Shown: positions 12,081-22,266, numbered from the stretch's first letter. The stretch is DNA of 64,000 bases from Dolomedes plantarius (GCA_907164885.2 OU015497.1:64128077-64192076); one strand, 5' to 3'. Translations and numbers: made by a program. Notes: generated by a model from the letters alone, not told the origin.

Positions 12081-12439
12081 TACAAACTATAAAGCACTGT
12101 ATATGCAATTGTAGCAAATGGGCTGAAGCACGAAAAAACCTACCTTTGGGCTTTCAAGATTGGGCCCCTAGTAAATTATTTACGGATTATTATTTTAGAA
12201 GGTACATCAAGAATATTATGCAGGAACTTATGAATATACACTTCCCCCTACAAGGTGAAGGTGGATAGCCCCTCAGATTAAAAAAAAAAAAGACAGGTAA
12301 ACGAATTGGAAAAAGAAAAACTTCGGGACCCGTTTAGGCTGGATTGCCGTCGGCATGATTAGTTTTATTATTAAAGGGTCGTATAACCTTCGGGAGTGGA
12401 CGGCGGCGATATTACTTAATATTTAATTTGTTTTGTTTT

Positions 12440-12815
12440 TCTTTGGCTGGGAAAACTGAGCCTAGGCTCTTCTCCGGGGGAATCCAGAAAGGTGAGATGA
12501 CTTCGCCGCATTCGTTTCCTCGGGAGCACCACAGGGGGTGGGTCCACATTGCACCCTTTTGACGAAATTTGAACCTAGCTCGAATTTGAACCCTCCACGA
12601 ATTTTGAACCGAGTCAAGTGGCGGGACCAGACCACATGATACAGCAACCCAAAGGTAATTTGAGAACTTGGAGGACATTGCAGCCTCGCCCTATTTTACT
12701 GCCCCGGCCACCATTAGTGCATATGGCGATGGATTTTTGTCAGCGACCGGCCTCGAACCCGCAACCCTCAAATCACTCACTAGACGCCATTCCCAACCAG
12801 GCCACCGCGCCCATC
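12440..12815 (-). mobile_element. tRNA-derived SINE (minus strand)
   Basis: On the minus strand the head carries an A box TGGCCTGGTTGG (12793-12804) and a B box GGTTCGAGGCC (12749-12759) at tRNA-like spacing. The body shares a GAATTTTGAACCGAGTCAAG segment (about 12599-12618) with the SINE at 34636-35018, so the two belong to one family. The left (3') boundary is uncertain because the outer body differs from the other copy. No target duplication was identified. Confidence 0.65.
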
Positions 12816-12837
12816 AGAATATATACATTCTTAAAGA

Positions 12838-13405
12838 CACTGTTGGCCATTATAATTGCAACACAAAGAAGGAAAGCAAATAACAAAACTTTACATATTA
12901 AACGCATACAGTATAGTAGGAACAAAACGAATAAATATCTAGAATATTTAGGGGTATACATGACTCGATATCAGTACTAACAGATGCCGCCACTGGCAGC
13001 TAAATGTGCTCTAACCAGGGAGAGTATCAAGTCTAGGTCCTGGTTTATCAATCATAGTGGCTGGAGAACGGTGGCGGCCCAATCGCTCAGCAACCCACGA
13101 GTTTCAATGGGTGAGATATCTGGAGAACGTGCTGCCTAGGACAACGGTCGAACACCCTCTGTGTTGCAGTAGGCCAGGACACGAATGCAGTATGCGGTGT
13201 TGCGTTATCTTGTTGAAAGATGACTACTCCGAGGCCATTAAAATAGGGCAAAATAATCGGCCTTATGATTTGAGAAATGTAACGCTAGCTGTTCAGATTA
13301 TCGATGACGCGAATAAGAGGTGTTCGAGTCGTGTACCGAATGGCTGCACATACCATCATTCCAGGTATATGATGATATCGATTGCAAACAGGCCACGTGC
13401 GTTCT
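12838..13405 (-). pseudogene. Decayed Tc1 transposase, copy A
   Basis: The left end CACTGTTGGCCATTATAA followed by TTGCAACACAAAG matches a Tc1 terminus. On the minus strand the fragments QQDNATPHTAFVSWP (around 13190-13240) and AARSPDISPIE (around 13110-13145) show the second catalytic D and the E, in different frames. The element is truncated near 13405, so the first catalytic D and the DNA-binding half are missing. Apparent plus-strand frames here are shadows. Copies B, C and D of the same family follow at 15840, 18040 and 25014. Confidence 0.7.
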
Positions 13406-13420
13406 AGTTGTCGTGCGTTA

Positions 13421-13909
13421 TTAGTTGTCGTATCCATGACAGTGGAACGACATCTGCGGTGAACTTGTGTCTAGATTTAGATGAACTTGAAAGTTGCTAC
13501 AGCAAAAGATATTTTTAATTCTGTTTTTGAATGTCTTGAAATACAAAAAAAATGTCATAAAATTTCTTAAATGTTAATTTGAGTATTTCATGCAGCAGTT
13601 CTTATGGGTAAGAAGGGTGATTAAATAAATTTATGAGAGATCGGTTTCTATCCTTGATAGTTTGGCACAGACTCACACTACTTAGTCGAATTTTTAGCAC
13701 GCGATGGGCTGTACAAAGTTAACGGACAGTTTTTGCAGTTTGCAATAATTATGACGCTTTGGTGAAATTTTTTCACTATACGAACACTGATTTCCTCAGA
13801 GGTTCTACAGAAAGATGTGCATACGAAGGATTAGAAAAAAAAATTACAACAGCGGAATTTATCATAGATTTACGTCTAATGTGTGATGGGCTTCGAAAAA
13901 TTGAGTGAA
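13421..13909. repeat. Left copy of a ~490-bp repeat shared with 24182-24670
   Basis: This stretch, from TAG(T/C)TGTCGTATCCATGAC onward, is almost identical to 24182-24670 (offset 10761). It continues after the rosa-like element as 15506-15568, matching 24671-24744. No coding content was recognised. Its value is that the right-hand copy is an empty site for the transposon at 13912-15505. Confidence 0.88.
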
Positions 13910-13911
13910 TA

Positions 13912-15505
13912 TAGGGTGTCCCAAAACGACCGCATAAACTCTGCACAGCTAGATTCCTCGTTGGGAGTACATAAAAACTGCCCAAAGTAGCGTTCCTGTA
14001 CGATCCATAATTTACGAGAAAAATACGAAAAACAAAGTATGACGTCACTGCCGGTGCAAGAAAAAAAACACTTTATTGGACATATGACCAACAATATTTG
14101 CATATCTTTCCAGACGATAATGTTTAAAACGTTCGCCGCGCATAACGCGTCATGCATACGAGCGCCATGGAATGACGTTAAGCCGCCGTTGAACTGGTAT
14201 TTAAAAGGCTGCATTTTGTAGCTACCGGTAGTCTTCGTATGGTGGCTATGTACTCCGTTCGTGACTACTGCGACATGTACTTGATGTACGGCCGATGTAA
14301 TGGAAATGCCTTACGAACTGCTAGGGAGTATGCCCGTCGATATCCGTCCCGCCGTCCTCCCGATGCCAACGTCATCCGTAGGCTGGACGACAGACTGCGA
14401 AATACGGGAAGCGTCTTGCCAACAGCCAATCTTCACGATATTGGAAGACCGCGGAGCGGCCTGACGGTAGCACAGGCGGATGCAATACTGCAGCGGGTAG
14501 AAGAGACGCCCGAGGTAAGCACACGCGCATTAGGCCGTGAGATGACTTCGAGTAAATGTACTGTGCACAGGCTTTTACGGTCTGAGAGGCTACACCCATT
14601 TCGGTACACAACCGTGCAAGGTCTGAAACCAGATGACTTTCAGAAACGCTTGGCCTTCTGTGAATGGCTGTTGCAGCAACAGAACACAGATAATGGTTTC
14701 ATTGCACATATCCTGTGGACTGATGAATCATGTTTCACTCGTGATGGGGCATTCAACCATCACAACAGCCATATGTGGTCCAGGTCAATCCGCATGCAAT
14801 CCGGCCGCAGAAACATCAGGAACGTTGGTCTCTTAACGTGTGGGTCGGCATAATCGGAGATCGCCTGCTTGGACCATATCTGTTGCCTGAACGGCTCTCG
14901 GGGCAGTCGTACTTGGTGTTTCTCAATGAGGTCTTAACCGAGTTCCTCGATGACATACCATTAGCGGCAATACAGGGACTTTGGTTCCAGCATGATGGGG
15001 CTCCGGCGCATTTCTGTGCTCCTGTACGTGGTTGGCTGGATATGGAATACCCCGGCAGCTGGATCGGACGTGGGGGTCCGGTTCTATGGCCGCCACGTTC
15101 GCCAGATCTTACACCGTTGGATTTTTTCCTATGGGGCCATCTCAAGGAACTGGTATATCGAGACGTAGTGACAACACAAATGGACTTTGTTGCTCGTCTG
15201 CATGCTGCTTGCACTTCGGTGGACCCCGCGATGCTGCAACGTGTGATGACAGCCATTCCACGGCGTGCTCAATCCTTCCTCGACATGCACGGCGGACACT
15301 TTGAACATCTGCTTTAAATTTTGTATGCTGTTGATATGTTCAATAAAGTGTTTTTTCTTGCACTGGCAGTGACGTCATACTTTGTTTTTCCTATTTTTCT
15401 CGTAAACTATGGATCGTACAGGAACGCTTCTTTGGGCAGTTTTTATGTACTCACAACGAGGAATCTAGCTGTGCAGAGTTTATGCGGTCGTTTTGGGACA
15501 CCCTG
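13912..15505 (+). mobile_element. Mariner-type element, DD41D (rosa-like), 1594 bp
   Basis: Long terminal inverted repeats (13912-14078 and 15341-15505, about 165 bp) begin TAGGGTGTCCC and CAGGGTGTCCC and are flanked by duplicated TA (13910-13911, 15506-15507). The empty site at 24661-24680 (GAGTGAATATATCATGG) matches the flanks exactly once the element is removed, which confirms the boundaries. It encodes one transposase with a frameshift. Confidence 0.92.
14239..15317 (+). pseudogene. DD41D mariner-type transposase with one frameshift
   Basis: The reading begins at ATG 14239 (VRDYCDMYLMYGR) with an N-terminal HTH, then RLLRSERLHPFRY and the first catalytic motif WTDESCFTRDG. It then shifts frame near 14775-14790. 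The downstream frame gives LNVWVGIIGD, FQHDGAPAHF, WIGRGGP and PPRSPDLTPLDFFLWG to a stop at 15317. I count 41 residues between the second and third catalytic aspartates, which is the rosa-type DD41D spacing. All three aspartates are present. One indel is the only break seen, so the copy is young. It acts on the long inverted repeats at both ends of the element. Confidence 0.87.
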
Positions 15506-15839
15506 TATATCATGGAGGTCAAGACCGTGAAATTGACTTTTATAAGGTGAATGATAAAATAAAAATTCTTGAACAAGATTTTGAAGAATGACAATAGAAT
15601 TGTGGATCGTACGTACTACAGATAGTCTGTCACAGCGATCAAAAATTAGAGTTTTCATGGAGTTGAACTTCCTTAAAAACGTTGTAAAAATGCCCTTACC
15701 ATCCATCCAGAAGAATTTTATAAACATTGAAAAAATTAATAAAAATTTGAAAAAAATTTTATAAAATTCATAAAATTTTATAAAATTTTGAAAAAGCATA
15801 CAACGAAGAAAACATGATTCAATATGTAGGAAATTTAGG

Positions 15840-17035
15840 GGTATACAGGGTTTGAATTTGTACACCCAGATGCCGTCTCTCGCAGCTAAGTCGGCTCTCA
15901 CCTGGTAAGTCATGGAGTCGAACTGGGCTTGGATGACAGATACCGACAAGTCGTTCCATGCCGCTTCAAGTCTTTGCCCCGCTTTATCAATCATACTGGA
16001 CTGAGAGCGGTGGCGGCCCAGTCACTCAGCAACCCATGACCAGAGGTTTCAATGGGTGAGATATCTGGAGAACGTGCTGCCTAGGACAACGGTCGAACAC
16101 CCTCTGTGTTGCAGTAGGCCAGGACACGAATGCAGCATGCGGTGTTGCGTTATCTTGTTGAAAGATGACTACTCCGAGGCCATTAAAATAGGGCAAAATC
16201 ATCGGCCTTATGAATTGAGAAATGTGACGCTAGCTGTTCAGATTACCGATGACGCGAATAAGAGGTGTTCGAGTCGTGTACCGAATGGCTGCACATACCA
16301 TCATTCCAGGAATATGATGATATCGAAAGCAAGCAGGCCACGTGCGTTCTCCTCGGTGACGACAGACCAGGATCCGTCCATCATTATGCTGCACGCAGAA
16401 ACAGGATTCGTCTGAAAAGACAATTTGCTGCTACTGCTGTATTCAGTTTTGTCGTTGGACGCACCACTGTCGCTGAGCTGTTCTATTCAGCAGTGTCAAG
16501 GGAAGCCTCAATAACTGTCGCCGTGCAGACAGTCCGTGCTGCTCCAGACGTTGTCGCACTGTCCGTGTGGATACTTATAGTGTTGCAAACAAGCCCAGTT
16601 CCTGACTGAATGAGCATGATTTGGCTGTACGATCCTGGAAAGCCAACATGACAACCTTCCTATCCTCTCGGGTGTTAGTGGTGGGAGGTCGGTTAGAGCG
16701 TGCATGGCGTTCGGTATGACCCTCCTGAACCCATCGATTTCGTATTCGCATGACAGTAGTTGGATTCCGACCAATACGAGTATGAATTTAGCTGAATGAT
16801 AAACCGCACTCTCGATAGACCACGATCCTACCCCTATCGAATTTTGAAACGTGCTGGTAGCCATTTCTCCTTCTTTTACGATCCATAACACGATCTTCTC
16901 ACAAACAACCAACATTAAAATTCGATTTCCGAATGAGAAAGCCGCTGCGTAACTTTCCTTATCTACAGAGTTTAAGATGCCGTTTCTCCCTCCTGCGTCG
17001 CTCGATTGCGCTTAAATGCTAATCATTTGCATATC
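15840..17035 (-). pseudogene. Decayed Tc1 transposase, copy B (most complete)
   Basis: On the minus strand the order is: an Oct-like ATGCAAAT motif at the 5' side (17021-17034), the N-terminal region (PTTVMRIRNRWVQEGH-like and HARSNRPPTTNTRED), the linker, the DNATPHTAF and AARSPDISPIE motifs, and the C-terminal tail LEAAWNDLSVSVIQAQF near 15970-15920. Several frameshifts and stops break it. The right terminus is not canonical, so the ends are lost. It heads a repeated unit in which a Tc1 is followed by a broken cyclin T 3' fragment. Confidence 0.78.
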
Positions 17036-17140
17036 CCACCCTCTTCTTCCTGTCATACAAATTTCTTGATTGTATCATCCCTCCTTCATCGTGTTGTCAT
17101 TTTAATGTCCAGAAGCGTAAATGCACAGATTTCTAAAACT

Positions 17141-17693
17141 TATACGGAAAACATTGTTCACACCATTGGAAGAGTATTCAAAATTGCGGCTTGAACTCTA
17201 TTGATGATTACTCTGCTTTACAGTAGGTTTTGAGCTATGAGAGAGGGCCAACTTTGCGCATTTACTGGATGCCTCGGCATAATCTGTGCCATACTGATTG
17301 TCCGAAATTCGGAACCATTTTCGGGACTCTTGTTCACTCACGTGAAAAGTTCAGAAAGACCAAGAAAAGGATATATCTTTGGTTATCACGAACTTGAAAG
17401 AAGCGGGAGTCCGACCCGTTGCCATTACGGAGGCAGGAGGTTTAGGGAGTACGATTTTCAGAGTTCTTTTAGGAGTCTCTCGTTTCAAAGGGGAGTATGG
17501 GACTACTGGTTTGACAATGGTAAACGAATTAAATCCTTCCGATTCTTCACCGTGATCAGAGGATTATACTGTTCACCATTGTTACTAATCGATTGGTTTG
17601 ACCCAGGGAAACAAAAGAAATCTTTCCGAATCTTCACAGTGATGGGACGATTAGACTGTTCAGATTGTGTGTTTATTCAGCGATTATTTTGAC
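17141..17693 (-). pseudogene. Broken 3' fragment of cyclin T (fragment 1)
   Basis: The sequence aligns with the 3' end and flank of the cyclin T gene at about 19895-20350. It contains two units of the roughly 88-bp minisatellite (around 17525 and 17613, CGAATTAAATCCTTCCGA and a variant). On the minus strand these units read as diverged KIPKDLI-type repeats. No open frame connects them and the fragment lacks all of the cyclin boxes. It is a relic of partial tandem duplication. Confidence 0.7.
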
Positions 17694-17795
17694 GAAAGAC
17701 AATAGAATCGTGTAGACAATAGAATTGTTTTAAAGAAAGACAATAGAATCGTGTAGACGATAGAATTGTTTTGAAGAAAGACAATAGAATCGTGG
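17694..17795. repeat. Short tandem repeat (~45-55-bp unit)
   Basis: AAAGACAATAGAATCGTG recurs three times between 17694 and 17795, separated by TAGAC(A/G)ATAGAATTGTTTT. The last unit coincides with the left edge of the 6-kb duplication, and a similar GACAATAGAAT occurs at 15588, so this array is a plausible recombination point. Confidence 0.75.
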
Positions 17796-18039
17796 ATCGT
17801 ACGTACTACAGATAGTCTGTCACAGCGATCAAAAATTAGAGTTTTCATGGAGTTGAACTTCCTTAAAAACGTTGTAAAAATGCCCTTACCATCCATCCAG
17901 AAGAATTTAATAAACATTGAAAAAATTAATAAAACTTTGAAAAAAATTTAAATCAAAATTTTATAAAATTCATAAAATTTTATAAAACTTTGAAAAAGCA
18001 AACAACGAAGAAAACGTGATTCAATATGTAGGGAATTTA

Positions 18040-18731
18040 GGGGGATACAGGGTTTTAATTAGTACACCCAGATGCCGTCTCTCGCAGCTCGGAGTCGAAC
18101 TGGGCTTCGATGACGACTTGACAGATACCGGCAAGTCATTCCATGCCACTTCAAGTCTTTGGCCCGTTTTATCAATCATACTGGACTGAGAGCGGTGGCG
18201 GTCCAGTCGCTCATCAACCCATGACCAGAGGTTTCAATGGGTGAGATATCTGGAGAACGTGCTGCCTAGGACAACGGTCGAACACCCTCTGTGTTGCAGT
18301 AGGCCAGGACACGAATGCAGCATGCGGTGTTGCGTTATCTTGTTGAAAGATGACTACTCCGAGGCCATTAAAATAGGGCAAAATCATCGGCCTTATGAAT
18401 TGAGAAATGTGACGCTAGCTGTTCAGATTACCGATGACGCGAATAAGAGGTGTTCGAGTCGTGTACCGAATGGCTGCACGTACCATCATTCCAGGTATAT
18501 GGTGATATCGAAAGCAATATGGCCACGTGCGTTCTCCTCGGTGCCGACAGACTCGGATACGTCCATCATTATGCTGCACGCAGAAACGGGATTCGTCGGA
18601 AAAGACAATGTGCTGCTACTCCTGTATCCAGTTTTGTCGTTGGGCGCACCACTGTCGCTGAGCTTTTCTATTCAGTCGTCGCTCGATTCTGCGTCCCTCG
18701 ATTGCGCTTAAATCCTAATCATTTGCATATT
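18040..18731 (-). pseudogene. Decayed Tc1 transposase, copy C (internally deleted)
   Basis: This is the same family as copy B, with matching C-terminal, SPDISPIE-type and QQDN-type fragments on the minus strand. A deletion at about 18680 joins the middle of the transposase to the 5' subterminal ATGCAAAT region (18720-18730), removing the HTH domains. Apparent plus-strand frames of 140-156 codons over this region are shadows of the decayed transposase. Confidence 0.78.
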
Positions 18732-18844
18732 CTAGCCTCTTCTTCCTGTCATACAAATTTCACGTTTGTATCATCCCTCCTTCATCGTGTTGTCATTTTA
18801 ATGTCCAGAAGCGTAAATGCACAGATTTCTAAAACTTATACGGA

Positions 18845-19760
18845 AAACATTGGTCATATCACTGGAAGAGTTGTCAAAATTGCGGCTTGAACTGTATTGA
18901 TGATTACTCTTCTTTACACTAGGTTTTGAGATATGAGAGAGGTCCAATTTAGAGCATTTACTTTATGCCTCGGCATAATCTGTGCCATCCTGATTGTCCG
19001 AATTTCGGATCCATTTTCGAGACTCTTGCTCACTCACGTGAAAAATTCAGTAAGACCCAGAAAAGGATATATCTTTGGTTATCACGAACTTGAAAGAAGC
19101 GGGAGTCCGACCCGTGGCCATTACGGGGGGCGGTTGCCACTAGAGAGTGCGATTTTCAGAGTTCTTTTAGGATTCTTTCGTTTGAAAAGGGGAGTTTGAG
19201 ACTATTGATTTGACAATGGTATACGAATTAAATCCTTCCGATTCTTCACCGTGATCAGAGGATTAGACTGTTCATTATTGTTACTGATCGATTGGTTTGA
19301 CCCAGGGAAACAAATTAAATCTTTCCCAATCTTCACCGTGATATGACGATTAGACTGTTCAGATTGTTTGTTTATTCATCGATTATTTTGACCCAGAGAA
19401 ACGAATTAAATCCTTCCGAATCTTCACCGTGAAGGAAGGATTAGATTGTTCGGAATGCGCACACATCGATTTCTCTTTAGAATTTGAAGAATGTTTCATC
19501 TTACGAATATCGCTCTTTTCCTTCTTACTGGATAAATTATCAAGATTTTTAACACAAGGACGAGGTCAGGAGATGACCACCGAGTAGCATAGGTCAAACT
19601 CATTGCCTGCGACACTGTAGTCGACTTCAGTCTTAAGTTTCGGCTCAAATAGCACAAGATGTAAGTGATAGAAAAGACATTTTCAAGTTTTCTGTCGCAT
19701 CCCAATCTTGGGAATTAGTCCATGGTTTTAGTTTTACTGGGTTGACTACCTTCGCATTCA
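18845..19760 (-). pseudogene. Broken 3' fragment of cyclin T (fragment 2)
   Basis: This diverged copy of 19885-20580 comprises the cyclin T 3' flank, three minisatellite units (around 19224, 19312, 19404) and then coding sequence matching the last part of the gene (about 19450-19570, including TTTCTCTTTAGAATT and TACTGGATAAATT). Stops and indels break it. Its intact neighbour starts only about 130 bp downstream, so the gene's 3' end has been duplicated head to tail. Confidence 0.72.
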
Positions 19761-20224
19761 TATGGAGAATTATGATTTAGTTTTTTTTTAAACTTCTTCC
19801 CTAGTGGCAAATGCACGTAAGATGCCACAACTCAGCTCTCTGAAAAGTGACTGTCAAAACGCTTGTAGTCAAATGCCTAGATTAACTCATAAAGAAAACA
19901 TTGCTCACACCGTTGGAAGAGTGGTCTATATTAGGGCTTACACTGCACTGAGGATTAATTTGCTTTAAACTAGGTTGTGAGCTATGTGAGTGGTCCAACG
20001 TAGAATATTTACTAGAGGCCTCACCACAATATTTGGCATCCTGAATGTTCGAGCTCAGGATTCGTTTTCGGGATTTTCGCTCATTCTTGTGAGAAGTTCA
20101 GTAACACCCAGATGCAGATTTATCTTTAGTTATCTCGAAATTGACAGATGCGAGTTTGATTTTGAGAGTTTTTTAGGACTCGACCGTTTGAGAAGAGGAC
20201 TTTGGGACTATTGTTTTGACAGAG

Positions 20225-20450
20225 GTAAACGAATTAAATCTTTCGGTATCTTCAGCATGATCGGAGAATTTGACTGTTCAAGATGATTACTCATCATTTT
20301 TTTTCGACCCAGGACAACAAATTAAATCCTTCGGAATCTTCACCATGATGCAATTATTCGATTGTTCACGAGGTTTACTCATCGATTGGTTTGACCCAGG
20401 TAAACAGATTAAATCCTTCGGAATCTTCACTGTGATGGTTAAATGTGACT
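20225..20450 (-). repeat. ~88-bp minisatellite at the cyclin T C-terminus
   Basis: Three units (around 20229, 20311, 20406) share AATTAAATC(C/T)TTCGG followed by ATCTTCA(C/G)C. On the minus strand two units are in frame within the protein (TVKIPKDLICLPGS and MVKIPKDLICCPGS, 29 residues apart). A third lies just past the stop in another frame (MLKIPKDLIRLPLS). More decayed units occur in the two upstream fragments. Confidence 0.85.
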
Positions 20451-22266
20451 GTTCAGGATTGTTACTCACCAATTTCTCTTTAGAATTAGATGAATGTTTA
20501 TCCTTGTGAAATCTGCGCTTTCCAGGCTTACTGGATAAATTTTCAGGATTTTCAACACAAGCAACAGTATTCTCAGTAGCACTACTCCTCTCATTAGGTT
20601 TACTTACCTCAGAGCCATTTGTCTTTATGACGTTGGCTAGACTGGATCGTTGAGTGTATGTTTGAGAAGAATTCCGATTGCTTTGAAGCGAGTATGTTTT
20701 ATGCTTATGCAAATTCTTTTCCTTAGGTACAGAGGAATTTGAAAGTGATAAAGAACCCAGATGTTCTTTTGAATCAACAGCATTTTCTCCAGGTATTACA
20801 CGTTTGTAAGAGTGCATATTGGTCAGTTTGTTGGGAGCAGGTTTTGGCAAGGTCACATTTGCTGCAGGACCTTCCTGGCCCCGAGACTTAATACTCACTC
20901 TCTCCAGGACAAGTAGGGCGTCACTGAAGATATTGGAAGGCAACATTACTGTGATGCCCTTACTTTCCCGATTCTTTGCTGATTCCGACTTTTTAACAAA
21001 TTCATGATTCAACTTATTCATTGAAGCAGCATGGACTGGGCGTAAATCCTTACTTACACTGCTTTCGATCCATTTCTCCTTCATTACTTGGGAATGTGAC
21101 TCCAGGGAATTGGAAGGATGCCTATGAACATCTTCATGTCCGTTAAAGGTATGCTGTGGTTTACTTAGTACTGGCTGCTCACTCCCTTTACCCGGAGGAA
21201 AAGCTGATTTTTGTTCTAAGCGCTCCTTTTCTTTTCTTTCCCGATAAAAATCAGCTGATAGTCTATCTGATGAAACTTTTGCATCGACTCTCTTTGCTGG
21301 AGGACATTGTACACAAGGTGCAGGACGCTTTGTGGCACTTCCTAATTTATCAGGCTTATTTTCCGTTTGTATACATAATGCTAACAATGAGTTGGATGTT
21401 GAAGGTCCTGGAGATGGGGCATCCTTTTCTATCACTAAACTTTTGTTGCCAGAAGAGTAGTATTTAGAAAACGAATCATCAGTCTGTTCTCTTGGAATTT
21501 CCTTTGGAGGCATACAATTCCTTTTAAACCTATGGGTACTGCTTCCTAATATTGTGATAAATTCTTGTGTTAAACTTTCAAGGAGTTTCGAAGTTACACT
21601 TTTATCAAAATAAGAGTACCATTCTTCGCCTTCAGAACAAGGCTCAATTTTCCAACTGCACCATTTACAAGCTAAATTAACACATACACATGCAACTACA
21701 GTAGGCTTGTACTGAAGACACATTGTAGTCTTGTGTAAACTTACCGTAGCCAGGAAATATGATGTTTGAGCTAAATCTTTGCTAGCTTTAACAACTTGGC
21801 ACACTTTAACAACATAAGTATGAGGATGTTGTATGGTTAGTAGTGTAAAACCTATTGTATTTAGTAGGATACTTTCTAAAGCAACGACTTCAAACTGTTT
21901 ATCGGCATAGGCGCGAAACCTAACATCCAATGGCGGTGCATCTTTATTGAGACAAATATGAGCAACTTTAATAACATGCTCTAATTTTCTCGGCTGATCT
22001 TCTACTTTTGCTGCTAAGAACAAGGCAGCAACAGATACACTTTTTCCGTCTATCTCCGTGAAAGAATGATAGACATAAAACCTATGCATATATACAATTG
22101 CCGTATTAATACATAACTGAGTTACTCTAAGACGAACACCTATGTCTTGAAGGAAGTTAGCAGCTTCTTGGCGATATGAAAGTTCAGTACGAGCATCCAT
22201 ACTTTTTCTGCTCATGGTGCAGGCCAGTTCTTCCTTCGAAAAGTAAAACTGATGTGTATAATCCAT
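20287..22266 (-). CDS. Cyclin T-like protein (P-TEFb regulatory subunit), intronless
   Basis: The frame has 659 codons and starts [14 protein letters not shown]. Cyclin T binds CDK9 to form P-TEFb, which phosphorylates the RNA polymerase II tail, DSIF and NELF to release paused polymerase in the nucleus. Cyclin box 1 spans about residues 28-142 ([44 protein letters not shown]). Box 2 spans about 145-245 (HPHTYVVKVCQVVKASKDLA, LQYKPTVVACVCVNLACKW, LLESLTQEF). The rest is a low-complexity Ser/Lys/Pro-rich tail ending in two VKIPKDLI repeats. Cyclin T genes normally have many introns, so the uninterrupted frame suggests a retrocopy. The long open frame and the CCAAT/NRF1-like upstream region suggest it could be expressed. 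No poly(A) remnant is visible at its 3' end, but that end has been rearranged. This is the only intact host-type gene in the window. Confidence 0.86.
   Translation of the reverse strand: MDYTHQFYFSKEELACTMSRKSMDARTELSYRQEAANFLQDIGVRLRVTQLCINTAIVYMHRFYVYHSFTEIDGKSVSVAALFLAAKVEDQPRKLEHVIKVAHICLNKDAPPLDVRFRAYADKQFEVVALESILLNTIGFTLLTIQHPHTYVVKVCQVVKASKDLAQTSYFLATVSLHKTTMCLQYKPTVVACVCVNLACKWCSWKIEPCSEGEEWYSYFDKSVTSKLLESLTQEFITILGSSTHRFKRNCMPPKEIPREQTDDSFSKYYSSGNKSLVIEKDAPSPGPSTSNSLLALCIQTENKPDKLGSATKRPAPCVQCPPAKRVDAKVSSDRLSADFYRERKEKERLEQKSAFPPGKGSEQPVLSKPQHTFNGHEDVHRHPSNSLESHSQVMKEKWIESSVSKDLRPVHAASMNKLNHEFVKKSESAKNRESKGITVMLPSNIFSDALLVLERVSIKSRGQEGPAANVTLPKPAPNKLTNMHSYKRVIPGENAVDSKEHLGSLSLSNSSVPKEKNLHKHKTYSLQSNRNSSQTYTQRSSLANVIKTNGSEVSKPNERSSATENTVACVENPENLSSKPGKRRFHKDKHSSNSKEKLVSNNPEQSHLTITVKIPKDLICLPGSNQSMSKPREQSNNCIMVKIPKDLICCPGSKKNDE

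Larger units (their letters stand above)
6195..12268 (+). mobile_element. Non-LTR retrotransposon (LINE) with RNase H, interrupted by Tc1
   Basis: The element has an ORF1 with CCHC zinc knuckles, then a slightly overlapping ORF2 encoding an AP-like endonuclease, reverse transcriptase and RNase H. This is the architecture of the I/LOA/R1-type LINE groups that carry RNase H. Its 5' limit is not visible. The 3' coding end is TAG at 12266-12268, followed by an A-run at 12281-12292 and sequence of uncertain origin. A 1406-bp Tc1 element (10675-12080) sits inside the RNase H C-terminal region. ORF2 is broken by two frameshifts and three stops, so the copy cannot be autonomous. Confidence 0.85.
7345..12268 (+). 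pseudogene. LINE ORF2: endonuclease, reverse transcriptase, RNase H (broken)
   Basis: The endonuclease lies at 7345-8030 (GDLNAKSTTWG and the TDH motif). The reverse transcriptase lies around 8730-9640: ENQFGFRRNRG, DVKNAFNS (motif A), EPQGSSIGP (motif B) and FADD at the catalytic centre. The RNase H lies at about 10030-10430 (YYTDGSKTN, SAEVKAID, IYSDSRST, WVKAHCGIHENERVD), with its D-E-D-D residues all present. Breaks: a frameshift between about 7690 and 7740, a second at about 8672, stops TAA 9049, TAG 9631 and TAA 9640, and a Tc1 insertion at 10675-12080. Past the Tc1, from 12083, the frame continues as HCICNCSKWAEAR to TAG at 12266. This is the expected Cys/His tail, so the Tc1 interrupted one continuous frame. 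Catalytic residues survive, so decay is moderate. Confidence 0.88.

Noticed and set aside
18241..18890. Plus-strand open frames of 146-156 codons, repeated at 13057-13407, 16056-16609 and 25215-25864
   Set aside because: They lie opposite decayed Tc1 transposase copies whose minus-strand translation shows QQDN and SPDISPIE motifs; the plus frames have no domain and are shadows.
20819..21467. Plus-strand frames inside the cyclin T gene
   Set aside because: They are antisense to a long conserved cyclin T frame and carry no motif of their own.
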